This document shows, piece by piece, positions 26,113 through 33,576 of a stretch of 64,000 nucleotides of DNA (its first letter is position 1; each line of letters opens with the position of its first letter). Under the pieces are notes generated by a model. That model had not been told where the DNA came from. It did not search any database and saw only the letters and a list, made by a program, of their open reading frames with translations. A program made the position numbers and the translations under genes. Origin of the DNA: Rhizobium leguminosarum (GTDB lineage Bacteria > Pseudomonadota > Alphaproteobacteria > Rhizobiales > Rhizobiaceae); contig NZ_MZMU01000024.1 of NCBI RefSeq assembly GCF_004123835.1, positions 372,001 through 436,000 of the forward strand, given 5' to 3'.

Positions 26113-26337
26113 ATGCAGGACGCCGATAACGACAATAGCGAAACGCCGACGGCCGAGGGATCGGAGCTGCCGCGCAAGATGCTGTCCCCAGCTGCCCGGC
26201 GCGCCCTTGCCGAAGCCGAGGAGCGGCGAAAGAACCAGAAGCCGCTGGAGCTGCCGCCGGAGATTGGCGGTCGCGGCGGAGCCGAGCCGGCGCGTTTCGG
26301 CGACTACGAAATCAATGGCAGGACGATCGATTTCTGA
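26113..26337 (+). CDS. DUF1674 / succinate dehydrogenase assembly factor 4-like protein
   Basis: This small 74-residue protein ends with the DUF1674 signature G-G-x-E-P-x-R-F-G-D-Y-E-x-N-G-R-x-I-D-F, the region of SDHAF4 that contacts flavinylated SdhA. The N-half is acidic and low in complexity. The ATG at 26113 follows AGGAGACGG and is preferred over the in-frame ATG at 26062. It is divergent from htpX. No sdh genes are in the window, so the role is inferred from the family. Nothing else is visible in the 227 bases that follow, up to acsA. Confidence 0.82.
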   Translation: MQDADNDNSETPTAEGSELPRKMLSPAARRALAEAEERRKNQKPLELPPEIGGRGGAEPARFGDYEINGRTIDF

Positions 26338-26564
26338 GCCAATATTTGCTGTTGGCTTCTCCGGCCGCAGCAGAATGGAACTCAGAATCCGGCTAATGGC
26401 AATTTTGGGCCGAAGGTATTTCAGTCGCATCTAGCGGGCGTGACCTCGCCGGCAATCTTTCAGGCTTCGCCTGTGAATGGATGCGGCAAAGCAAGCATCG
26501 AATACGCGGAAGCAAAAGAGCCTCCCGGAAGCCCTAAATGGGGCGGCCGGAGCGGCTCGACGTA

Positions 26565-28520
26565 TCAGGCGGTCGCCTTGTTTTGCCGGTTGGCGATCAG
26601 ATCGTCGACCACGGCCGGATCGGCAAGCGTCGACGTGTCGCCGAGAGCACCGAAATCGTCTTCGGCGATCTTGCGCAGGATGCGGCGCATGATCTTGCCG
26701 GAGCGCGTCTTCGGCAGGCCGGGCGCAAACTGGATCTTGTCGGGCGCGGCGATCGGGCCGATTTCGGCCCGCACATGTTTCACCAGTTCCTGGCGAAGCG
26801 CATCCGATCCCTCGTGACCGGACATCAGCGTCACGTAGCAATAAATGCCCTGGCCCTTGATCGGATGCGGATAACCGACAACCGCGGCTTCCGAAACCAG
26901 ATTATGCGAGACGAGCGCGGATTCCACCTCCGCCGTGCCGAGCCGGTGGCCGGAGACGTTCAGCACGTCGTCGACGCGGCCGGTGATCCAGTAGTAACCG
27001 TCGGAGTCGCGCCGGCAGCCGTCGCCGGTGAAATACTTGCCCTTGTAGGTGGAGAAATAGGTCTGAATGAAGCGCTCGTGATCGCCATAGACCGTGCGCA
27101 TCTGACCCGGCCAGCTGTCGGTGATGCAGAGATTGCCGTCGGCCGCGCCTTCCAGCACCTTGCCCTCATTATCAACAATCTGCGGCTTGATACCGAAGAA
27201 CGGGGTCGTCGCTGAACCGGGCTTCAGATCGGTGGCGCCGGGCAGCGGCGTGATCATGTGACCGCCAGTTTCCGTCTGCCACCACGTATCGATGACAGGG
27301 CAGCGCTTGTCGCCGACGACATTGTAATACCACTCCCAGGCCTCGGGATTGATCGGCTCGCCAACCGTGCCGAGCAGCCGCAGCGAAGAGCGCGAGGAGC
27401 GCGTGACGAAGTCGTCGCCGGCACCCATCAGCGAGCGGATCGCCGTCGGCGCCGTATAGAAGATGTTGACCCTGTGCTTGTCGATGACTTCCCAGAAGCG
27501 GCCCTGGTCCGGGAAATTGGGCACGCCCTCGAACATCAGCGTCGTCGCGCAGTTCGCAAGCGGCCCATAGACGATATAGGAGTGGCCGGTCACCCAGCCG
27601 ACATCGGCCGTACACCAGTAGACGTCGCCATGGTGATAATCGAAGACATATTCATGCGTCATCGCTGCATAGACGAGATAACCCCCCGTCGTGTGCAGCA
27701 CGCCCTTCGGCTTTCCGGTCGAGCCGGACGTATAAAGAATGAAGAGCGGATCTTCCGCCTTCATCTTCACCGGTGGGCATTCCGCCTTCACGGTGGCTAT
27801 CTCCTGATGATGCCAGAGATCGCGGCCCGGCGCCCAGCCGGTCTTGCCGCCGGTGCGGCGAACGACCAGAACCTTGTCGACGATCACATGCTGGCGGGCG
27901 GCGATATGGATCGCCGTATCGGTATTGTCCTTCAGCGGCACCGGCTTGCCGCCGCGCAGGCCTTCGTCGCAGGTGATGACGAAGGTGGATTCGCAGTCGA
28001 CGATGCGCCCGGCCAGCGCCTCGGGCGAGAAACCGCCGAAGACGACCGAATGCACCGCGCCGATGCGGGCGCAGGCGAGCATCGCATAGGCCGCTTCCGG
28101 GATCATCGGCATATAGATGGTGACGCGATCGCCCTTCTTGACGCCGTGCTTCTTCAACACGTTCGCCATCCGGCAGACATGCTCGTAGAGCTCGTTATAG
28201 GTGACCTTCTTATCGATATAGGGGTTGTCGCCCTCCCAGATGATCGCCACCTGGTCGCCATTCGTTTTCAGATGACGATCGATGCAGTTGTAGGAGACGT
28301 TTGTCTGACCGTCCTCGAACCACTTGATCGAAACCTTACCGGTAAAGGAAGTGTTCTTGACCTTGGTATAGGGCTTGAACCAGTCGATCCGCTTGCCGTG
28401 CTTGCCCCAGAACTTGTCCGGGTTTTCGACGCTTTCCTCGTACCATTTCAGGTACTTTTCCTTATCGATCAGGGCGCGCGCCTTCACCGGCTTCGTGACC
28501 GGATAGATCTTCTCCGACAT
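26565..28520 (-). CDS. acsA: Acetyl-CoA synthetase
   Basis: This AMP-forming ligase activates acetate with ATP and CoA. The 651 residues show the P-loop-like Y-T-S-G-S-T-G-K-P-K-G near 265, the W-W-Q-T-E-T-G-G-H adenylate motif near 415, and the C-terminal P-K-T-R-S-G-K-I-M-R-R with the lysine that is acetylated in regulated family members. The ATG at 28520 has a textbook AGGAGGAG ribosome site. The gene is divergent from trcR. A second synthetase of the same family (prpE) lies 2 kb further on. Confidence 0.96.
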   Translation of the reverse strand: MSEKIYPVTKPVKARALIDKEKYLKWYEESVENPDKFWGKHGKRIDWFKPYTKVKNTSFTGKVSIKWFEDGQTNVSYNCIDRHLKTNGDQVAIIWEGDNPYIDKKVTYNELYEHVCRMANVLKKHGVKKGDRVTIYMPMIPEAAYAMLACARIGAVHSVVFGGFSPEALAGRIVDCESTFVITCDEGLRGGKPVPLKDNTDTAIHIAARQHVIVDKVLVVRRTGGKTGWAPGRDLWHHQEIATVKAECPPVKMKAEDPLFILYTSGSTGKPKGVLHTTGGYLVYAAMTHEYVFDYHHGDVYWCTADVGWVTGHSYIVYGPLANCATTLMFEGVPNFPDQGRFWEVIDKHRVNIFYTAPTAIRSLMGAGDDFVTRSSRSSLRLLGTVGEPINPEAWEWYYNVVGDKRCPVIDTWWQTETGGHMITPLPGATDLKPGSATTPFFGIKPQIVDNEGKVLEGAADGNLCITDSWPGQMRTVYGDHERFIQTYFSTYKGKYFTGDGCRRDSDGYYWITGRVDDVLNVSGHRLGTAEVESALVSHNLVSEAAVVGYPHPIKGQGIYCYVTLMSGHEGSDALRQELVKHVRAEIGPIAAPDKIQFAPGLPKTRSGKIMRRILRKIAEDDFGALGDTSTLADPAVVDDLIANRQNKATA

Positions 28521-28649
28521 GCAACTCCTCCTCATGGGACATGCGACGGGCCAGGTGAGCTATGCAGGGCCCGGACTTGAAATCACGGCAATTCATAGCA
28601 GTTCGCATCGCCACGGCAATTAGACAAAGGTCATTTCATTTCGGAAGAA

Positions 28650-28678
28650 TTGCAATTCTGCGACAGTGCGGTTATATA
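28650..28678 (+). promoter_or_regulatory. Candidate sigma70-type promoter for trcR
   Basis: TTGCAA is separated by 17 bases from TATATA in the acsA-trcR intergenic region, 75 bases upstream of the trcR start. The elements are imperfect, and no transcript evidence is available. Confidence 0.35.
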
Positions 28679-28752
28679 GCGCCATATTTCCCGGACATTG
28701 TGGTGACAATCCACGGACCGCGACCGGCGCGGACGATAGAAGGACTATATCC

Positions 28753-29457
28753 ATGGCTCAAACACTGCTCATGCCGAAGGCGACAGCCATTTGGCTCGTC
28801 GACAATACGGCACTGTCTTTCGATCAGATCGCGCAGTTCTGCAAACTGCATCCGCTCGAAGTCAAGGCGATCGCCGACGGCGAAGCGGCGCAGGGCATCA
28901 AGGGCCTCGACCCGATCTCGACAGGACAGCTTTCCCGCGACGAGATTGCCCGCGCCGAGGCCAATCCGAACCACAAGCTGAAGCTTTCCGAACCGAAGGT
29001 GCGGGTGCCGGAATCCAAGCGCCGCGGTCCGCGTTATACGCCGGTTTCCAAGCGTCAGGACCGCCCGAACGCCATTCTCTGGCTGGTTCGCAACCATCCG
29101 GAGCTGAAGGACGCGCAGATTTCCCGCCTCGTCGGCACGACGAAATCGACGATCGAGCAGATCCGCGAGCGCACCCACTGGAACTCCGCCAACCTGGCGC
29201 CGATGGATCCGGTCACGCTCGGCCTCTGCAGCCAGATCGATCTCGACATGGAAGTGGAAAAGGCCTCCAAGGGCCGTCCGCTGCCGACCGCTGCCGAGCT
29301 TGGCGCGACGCTGCAATCGGCCCAGGACACCGAGCGCCTGACCCCGAGCTACGAGCGCGAGGAGGAAAAGGAAAAGGAAATCGACGCCGACGCCGTCTTC
29401 CGCAAGCTGAGCTCGCTGCGCTCGGCGCCGAAGGACGAGGACGACGATCAGTACTGA
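28753..29457 (+). CDS. trcR: Cell-cycle transcriptional regulator TrcR (DUF1013)
   Basis: This 234-residue protein belongs to the alphaproteobacterial DUF1013 family, named TrcR for a cell-cycle-controlled transcription regulator. Two helix-turn-helix-like stretches are visible, at about residues 10-45 (starting A-T-A-I-W-L-V-D-N-T) and 95-135 (I-S-R-L-V-G-T-T-K-S-T-I). A highly acidic C-terminus follows. The ATG at 28753 gives the conserved M-A-Q-T-L-L-M-P start. It stands alone between its own promoter region and a strong terminator. DNA targets are unknown. Confidence 0.88.
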   Translation: MAQTLLMPKATAIWLVDNTALSFDQIAQFCKLHPLEVKAIADGEAAQGIKGLDPISTGQLSRDEIARAEANPNHKLKLSEPKVRVPESKRRGPRYTPVSKRQDRPNAILWLVRNHPELKDAQISRLVGTTKSTIEQIRERTHWNSANLAPMDPVTLGLCSQIDLDMEVEKASKGRPLPTAAELGATLQSAQDTERLTPSYEREEEKEKEIDADAVFRKLSSLRSAPKDEDDDQY

Positions 29458-29477
29458 GATATCAGCTCATCTCATGA

Positions 29478-29516
29478 AAAACCCCGCCGATATGAGCTGA
29501 CCGGCGGGGTTTTTTA
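29478..29516. terminator. Terminator between trcR and flagellin genes
   Basis: The stem AACCCCGCCG / CGGCGGGGTT is followed by a T-run on the plus strand and has AAAA on the opposite side. It is efficient-looking for trcR and usable for the convergent flagellin gene. Confidence 0.9.
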
Positions 29517-29534
29517 TTGCGGATGGCCTGTTTC

Positions 29535-29635
29535 AAAGCATGTCGCGCAAAAGTGTGCAGCGGTTTTGCGATAACGACATGCGAAAAACAAAGACTTAAA
29601 GCGCGAAGAGCGAATCTGAAAGATCGCGACGCGCT
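29535..29635. repeat. Rhizobial intergenic repeat, family B copy 2
   Basis: AAAGCATGTCG, GTGCAGCGGTTTTGCG, CGACATGCGAAAA, AAGACTTAAAGCGC and a GCGCGCTTTAG-like end appear in the same order as the copy at 9131. It runs directly into the flagellin stop codon. Confidence 0.68.
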
Positions 29636-30571
29636 TTAGCTGCGGAACAGAGTGAGGATGTTCTGCGCCGAGGTATTGGCGATCGAGAGCGACTGGATGG
29701 CGAGCTGCTGCTGCGTCTGCAAAGCCGAGAGCTTGCTCGATTCCTCTTCCATATCGGCATCGACCAGGCGACCGACGCCGGAGTCGATCGAATCGTGAAG
29801 GCCGCTGACGAACGTTTCCTGTAGCTGGATACGGGTCGAGATTGACCCGAGAGCCGAGCCGGCAGCGGTCATAGCGCCGAGAACCAGTTCGATACCGGTC
29901 AGGGCTGCGTCAAGCTGACCCTGGGTGAAACCGGTGATGTCGAGATCATATATTGACGCCATGACGATTACCGTGCCCCCATAGGTTCCGTTGAAGGCCG
30001 TGCCGATGATACCGCTGGACGTCTCGATCGCACCGGTGCTCGTCATGCCGAAAAGCACGTTTCCAAGCGTGCCCGAATCGAGCACGTAGTCCGTCATCTT
30101 GACGGAGACGGCATTGCTGCCGTCGCGCACGAAAGACGAAACGACGCTCTTCGTGCCGGAGGCGCCGGCAACCCAGTTTTCGCCGGAGAAGGACGCCGAT
30201 TGAGCGATGCTGAGCAGCTGCTCCTGAAACTGGTCGAGCTCCTGCTGGATCTTCGTCTTGTCGACGCCCTTTTCCGTGGCGGCAACGATCTTGGCCTTGA
30301 TTTCGCTGACGACATCGAGAGCGCTATCCATGGCCGAATAGGCGGTATCGACCTTGGCCGCGCCAAGCCCGAGCGCGTCGGAGACGGCCGAAAGCGCCTT
30401 GTTGTCAGAACGCATGGTCGTAGCAATCGACCAGTAAGCGGCATTGTCAGCCGCCTTCTCGACACGATAACCCGATGAAACGCGACCCTGGGTGTCCTTG
30501 AGGCTATCGTTTACGCCGCGCAAAGTCTGCAGCGCTGCCATGGCAGCGTTGTTGGTGAGGATGCTTGTCAT
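29636..30571 (-). CDS. Flagellin, isolated copy
   Basis: This is a 311-residue rhizobial flagellin subunit, exported by the flagellar type III system. The conserved D0/D1 N-terminus (S-I-L-T-N-N-A-A-M-A-A-L-Q-T-L, then S-S-G-Y-R-V-E-K-A-A-D-N-A-A-Y-W-S-I) and C-terminus (S-I-A-N-T-S-A-Q-N-I-L-T-L-F) are intact. The variable middle is short. The ATG at 30571 starts the canonical M-T-S-I-L; the frame continues 23 codons upstream without need. No other motility gene is nearby, so this is an orphan flagellin, like the flaH/flaE genes lying outside the main cluster in R. leguminosarum. The paralogue cannot be fixed from here. Confidence 0.93.
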   Translation of the reverse strand: MTSILTNNAAMAALQTLRGVNDSLKDTQGRVSSGYRVEKAADNAAYWSIATTMRSDNKALSAVSDALGLGAAKVDTAYSAMDSALDVVSEIKAKIVAATEKGVDKTKIQQELDQFQEQLLSIAQSASFSGENWVAGASGTKSVVSSFVRDGSNAVSVKMTDYVLDSGTLGNVLFGMTSTGAIETSSGIIGTAFNGTYGGTVIVMASIYDLDITGFTQGQLDAALTGIELVLGAMTAAGSALGSISTRIQLQETFVSGLHDSIDSGVGRLVDADMEEESSKLSALQTQQQLAIQSLSIANTSAQNILTLFRS

Positions 30572-30726
30572 GATCAGTTCCACAATCGTTGAGAAAGGGG
30601 CAATCCGGACTAAGCCGGTAACGGCGACCGCGTCATGCAAAGCCTGCTATGCAAGCCATTGCCGTTAACAAATGCTTGCATCAACATGGTTAACAATTCC
30701 TCAATTAGGCTTACCGAAAGTTTAAT

Positions 30727-32637
30727 TCACATCGGCAAGGAGCCTAAACCGCGTCCGCGCAGCGCCTCGGCAATTTCCTCCAAAATCGTTGGATCATCGA
30801 TAGTTGCAGGCATTTTCCAGGGTATGCCGTCGGCGATCTTCTGCATCGTGCCGCGCAGGATTTTGCCGGAGCGCGTCTTCGGCAACCGGTTAACGGTGAT
30901 GGCCGTCTTGAAGGCGGCGACAGGCCCGATCGAATCACGAATCATCGCCACGACCTCTGATTCGATCGCCGTCGCGTCACGGCAAACATGTCGTTTCAGC
31001 ACCAGGAAACCGCAGGGCGCCTGACCCTTCAGCGCATCGATCACACCAATGACCGCGCATTCGGCGACATCTGGATGACGCGCACAGACCTCCTCCATCG
31101 CCCCCGTCGAGAGCCGATGACCGGCGCAATTGATGATGTCGTCGGTGCGCGACATGATGAAGAGATAGCCGTCCTCATCGACATAGCCGGCATCGGCCGT
31201 CTTGTAATAGCCGGGAAACTCATCGAGATAGGCCGAGCGAAAACGCTCGTCGGCGTTCCAGAGGGTCGGCAGGCAGCCGGGCGGCAGGGGCAGCTTCACG
31301 ACGATATTGCCGAGCGTTCCCGCCTCGATCGGATGCCCGGCATCGTCGAGCACCGCGATATCGTAGCCGGGCATCGGCAGCGCTGGCGACCCGTGCTTGA
31401 CGGGAAGGGCGCCGAGACCGAGCGGATTTGCGGCGATCGGCCAGCCGGTCTCTGTCTGCCACCAATGATCGATGACGGGTATGCCAAGCATGCGCTCGGC
31501 CCATTTCAACGTCTCCGGATCCGCCCTCTCGCCAGCAAGAAACAGTGCGCGCAAGTCCGGCATGGGATATTGGCGCATCAGTTCACCATCACCGTCCTCC
31601 CGCCGGATGGCGCGAAATGCCGTCGGCGCCGTGAACAGCACCCGCACCTGATATTCTGAAACGATGCGCCAGAATGTGCCGGCATCCGGAGTGCCGACCG
31701 GTTTTCCCTCGAAGATCAAAGTGGTTACGCCTGATAGCAGCGGGGCATAGACGATATAGGAATGCCCGACGACCCAGCCGATATCCGATGCCGTCCAGAA
31801 GACCTCGCCCGGCTTCAAGCCGTAGATATTCCGCATCGACCAGTTGAGCGCGACCATATGGCCGCCATTGTCGCGCACGACACCCTTCGGTTGGCCCGTC
31901 GTGCCCGAGGTATAGAGGATGTAGAGCGGATCGGTCGCCTTGACGGAGACACAGGCGATCTCATCGCCACGATGCTGCGCCACCGCCGCCTCGAAATCGT
32001 GATCTCGACCGCTGACGAGATCTGCCCGAAGCTCCGGCCGCTGCAGCACCAGACAGCACTCCGGCTTCGAACGCGCGATCTCGATCGCCTGATCGACCAG
32101 CGGCTTATAGGCGACAATACGGCCTGGCTCGAGCCCGCAGCTCGCGCTGATCACCAGCTTCGCACCGCAATCGTCGATGCGCGCCGCAAGTTCGCTGGCG
32201 GCAAACCCGCCGAAAACAACGGAGTGAACCGCACCGATGCGGGCGCAGGCGAGCATCGAAAAGACCGCCTGCGGCACCATCGGCATATAAAGGATGACGC
32301 GATCGCCTTTACCGATGCGGCGCTCGACCAACGCTGCTGCGATAGCCATCACCTCACGAAGCACCTCATCATAGGTGAAACGGCGCTTCTCGCCGTTCAT
32401 TGCGCTGTCGAAGATGATCGCTGTCTCGCCGCCGCGGCCGGCAGCGACGTGTCGGTCCAGGCAATTGTGGCATGTATTGGTTTCCGCGCCTGAAAACCAG
32501 CGGCCATACACGCCGTCATTTGACGAGAACACCCGCTCCGCTGGCTTGAACCAGTCGATGTCAGCGGCGGCTTCGCGCCAGAAGGCTTCGGGATCGCGTT
32601 TCCAGGCCGCATAGGCCTGATGATAGCCGCTCCGCAT
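30727..32637 (-). CDS. prpE: Propionyl-CoA synthetase (acetyl-CoA synthetase family)
   Basis: This AMP-forming short-chain acyl-CoA synthetase of 636 residues has Y-T-S-G-T-T-G-Q-P-K-G near 245, W-W-Q-T-E-T-G-W-P near 405 and P-K-T-R-S-G-K-I-L-R-G at about 595. These sequence versions (W-P in place of G-H, and L-R-G-T after the acetylated lysine) fit the PrpE branch better than AcsA. It is diverged from the acsA product 2 kb away. Start ATG at 32637 has GGGGGAGGAGC upstream. Propionate or another short-chain acid is the likely substrate. No prpBCD genes are visible. Confidence 0.88.
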   Translation of the reverse strand: MRSGYHQAYAAWKRDPEAFWREAAADIDWFKPAERVFSSNDGVYGRWFSGAETNTCHNCLDRHVAAGRGGETAIIFDSAMNGEKRRFTYDEVLREVMAIAAALVERRIGKGDRVILYMPMVPQAVFSMLACARIGAVHSVVFGGFAASELAARIDDCGAKLVISASCGLEPGRIVAYKPLVDQAIEIARSKPECCLVLQRPELRADLVSGRDHDFEAAVAQHRGDEIACVSVKATDPLYILYTSGTTGQPKGVVRDNGGHMVALNWSMRNIYGLKPGEVFWTASDIGWVVGHSYIVYAPLLSGVTTLIFEGKPVGTPDAGTFWRIVSEYQVRVLFTAPTAFRAIRREDGDGELMRQYPMPDLRALFLAGERADPETLKWAERMLGIPVIDHWWQTETGWPIAANPLGLGALPVKHGSPALPMPGYDIAVLDDAGHPIEAGTLGNIVVKLPLPPGCLPTLWNADERFRSAYLDEFPGYYKTADAGYVDEDGYLFIMSRTDDIINCAGHRLSTGAMEEVCARHPDVAECAVIGVIDALKGQAPCGFLVLKRHVCRDATAIESEVVAMIRDSIGPVAAFKTAITVNRLPKTRSGKILRGTMQKIADGIPWKMPATIDDPTILEEIAEALRGRGLGSLPM

Positions 32638-32715
32638 CTGTGCTCCTCCCCCAGGACATGCAAACCTAATCTAGGCGGCATTAAGGGGAACAGGAAGCCC
32701 GACCAAAGCAGCGTC

Positions 32716-33375
32716 TCAGCGCGTACCGAAAATCGCCGATCCGACCCGGACACTGGTGGCTCCGAATGCGATCGCCGTCTCGTAGTCGCCGGACATGCCC
32801 ATAGACAGTTTTCCGACGCCGCATTTGAGCGCGAGCTTTGCCAGCAGGGCGAAATGCGGTCCGGGATTTTCCTCGGCCGGCGGAATGCACATCAAACCTT
32901 CGATCGAAAGGCCGAGTTCGTCGCGGCAAAGGTCGACAAAGGCCGGCGTGTCGTCAGGAGCGATGCCGGCCTTCTGCGGTTCGAGCCCGGTATTGACCTG
33001 GACATAGAGCCGCAGCGCCTTGCCTTGCCGCTTCATCTCCTCGGCAAGCGCGCGGGCGATCTTTTCCCGGTCCACTGTCTCGATGACGTCGAAAAGCGCC
33101 ACAGCATCCGCCGCCTTGTTCGATTGCAGCGGTCCGATCAGATGCAGCTCGATATTCTGATGCTCAGCCTTCAGCGCCGGCCACTTGCCCTGGCTTTCCT
33201 GCACCCGGTTCTCGCCGAAGACACGCTGCCCGGCTTCGATGGCCGGGCGGATCGCGTCCGCCTCGAAGGTCTTCGACACCGCGACGAGCTGAACGGAACC
33301 CGCCGGACGACCTGCTTCGCGTTCCCCGGCCGCAATCCGCGACCGCACATCGTTCAAGCGCTCTTGAAGTTCCAT
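32716..33375 (-). CDS. PLP homeostasis protein (YggS / PROSC family)
   Basis: This 219-residue single-domain alanine-racemase-like barrel binds PLP and helps keep vitamin B6 and amino-acid pools balanced. The PLP lysine is in V-A-V-S-K-T-F near residue 36, followed by F-G-E-N-R-V-Q-E, and S-M-G-M-S-G-D-Y lies near the C-terminus. All are hallmark blocks. The ATG at 33375 gives the normal N-terminus, whereas the frame runs eight codons further. It is divergent from leuS. Confidence 0.93.
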   Translation of the reverse strand: MELQERLNDVRSRIAAGEREAGRPAGSVQLVAVSKTFEADAIRPAIEAGQRVFGENRVQESQGKWPALKAEHQNIELHLIGPLQSNKAADAVALFDVIETVDREKIARALAEEMKRQGKALRLYVQVNTGLEPQKAGIAPDDTPAFVDLCRDELGLSIEGLMCIPPAEENPGPHFALLAKLALKCGVGKLSMGMSGDYETAIAFGATSVRVGSAIFGTR

Positions 33376-33576
33376 CAATCTGCCTCGGCATACCAGCATG
33401 AAAGGATCGGCAATGAACTAACCAGCCAATCTGTGCTTGCCAAGTCCCGCCTTGGCGAAATCACTTGGTCACGATCAAGATCGGACGCTTGCAGCGCCTG
33501 CAAAACTTGACGCTACGGTGGTTTCATGGTGAAGGTCTCGACCAACCTCCCCTGATTTTCCGGAAATACGAATCCC

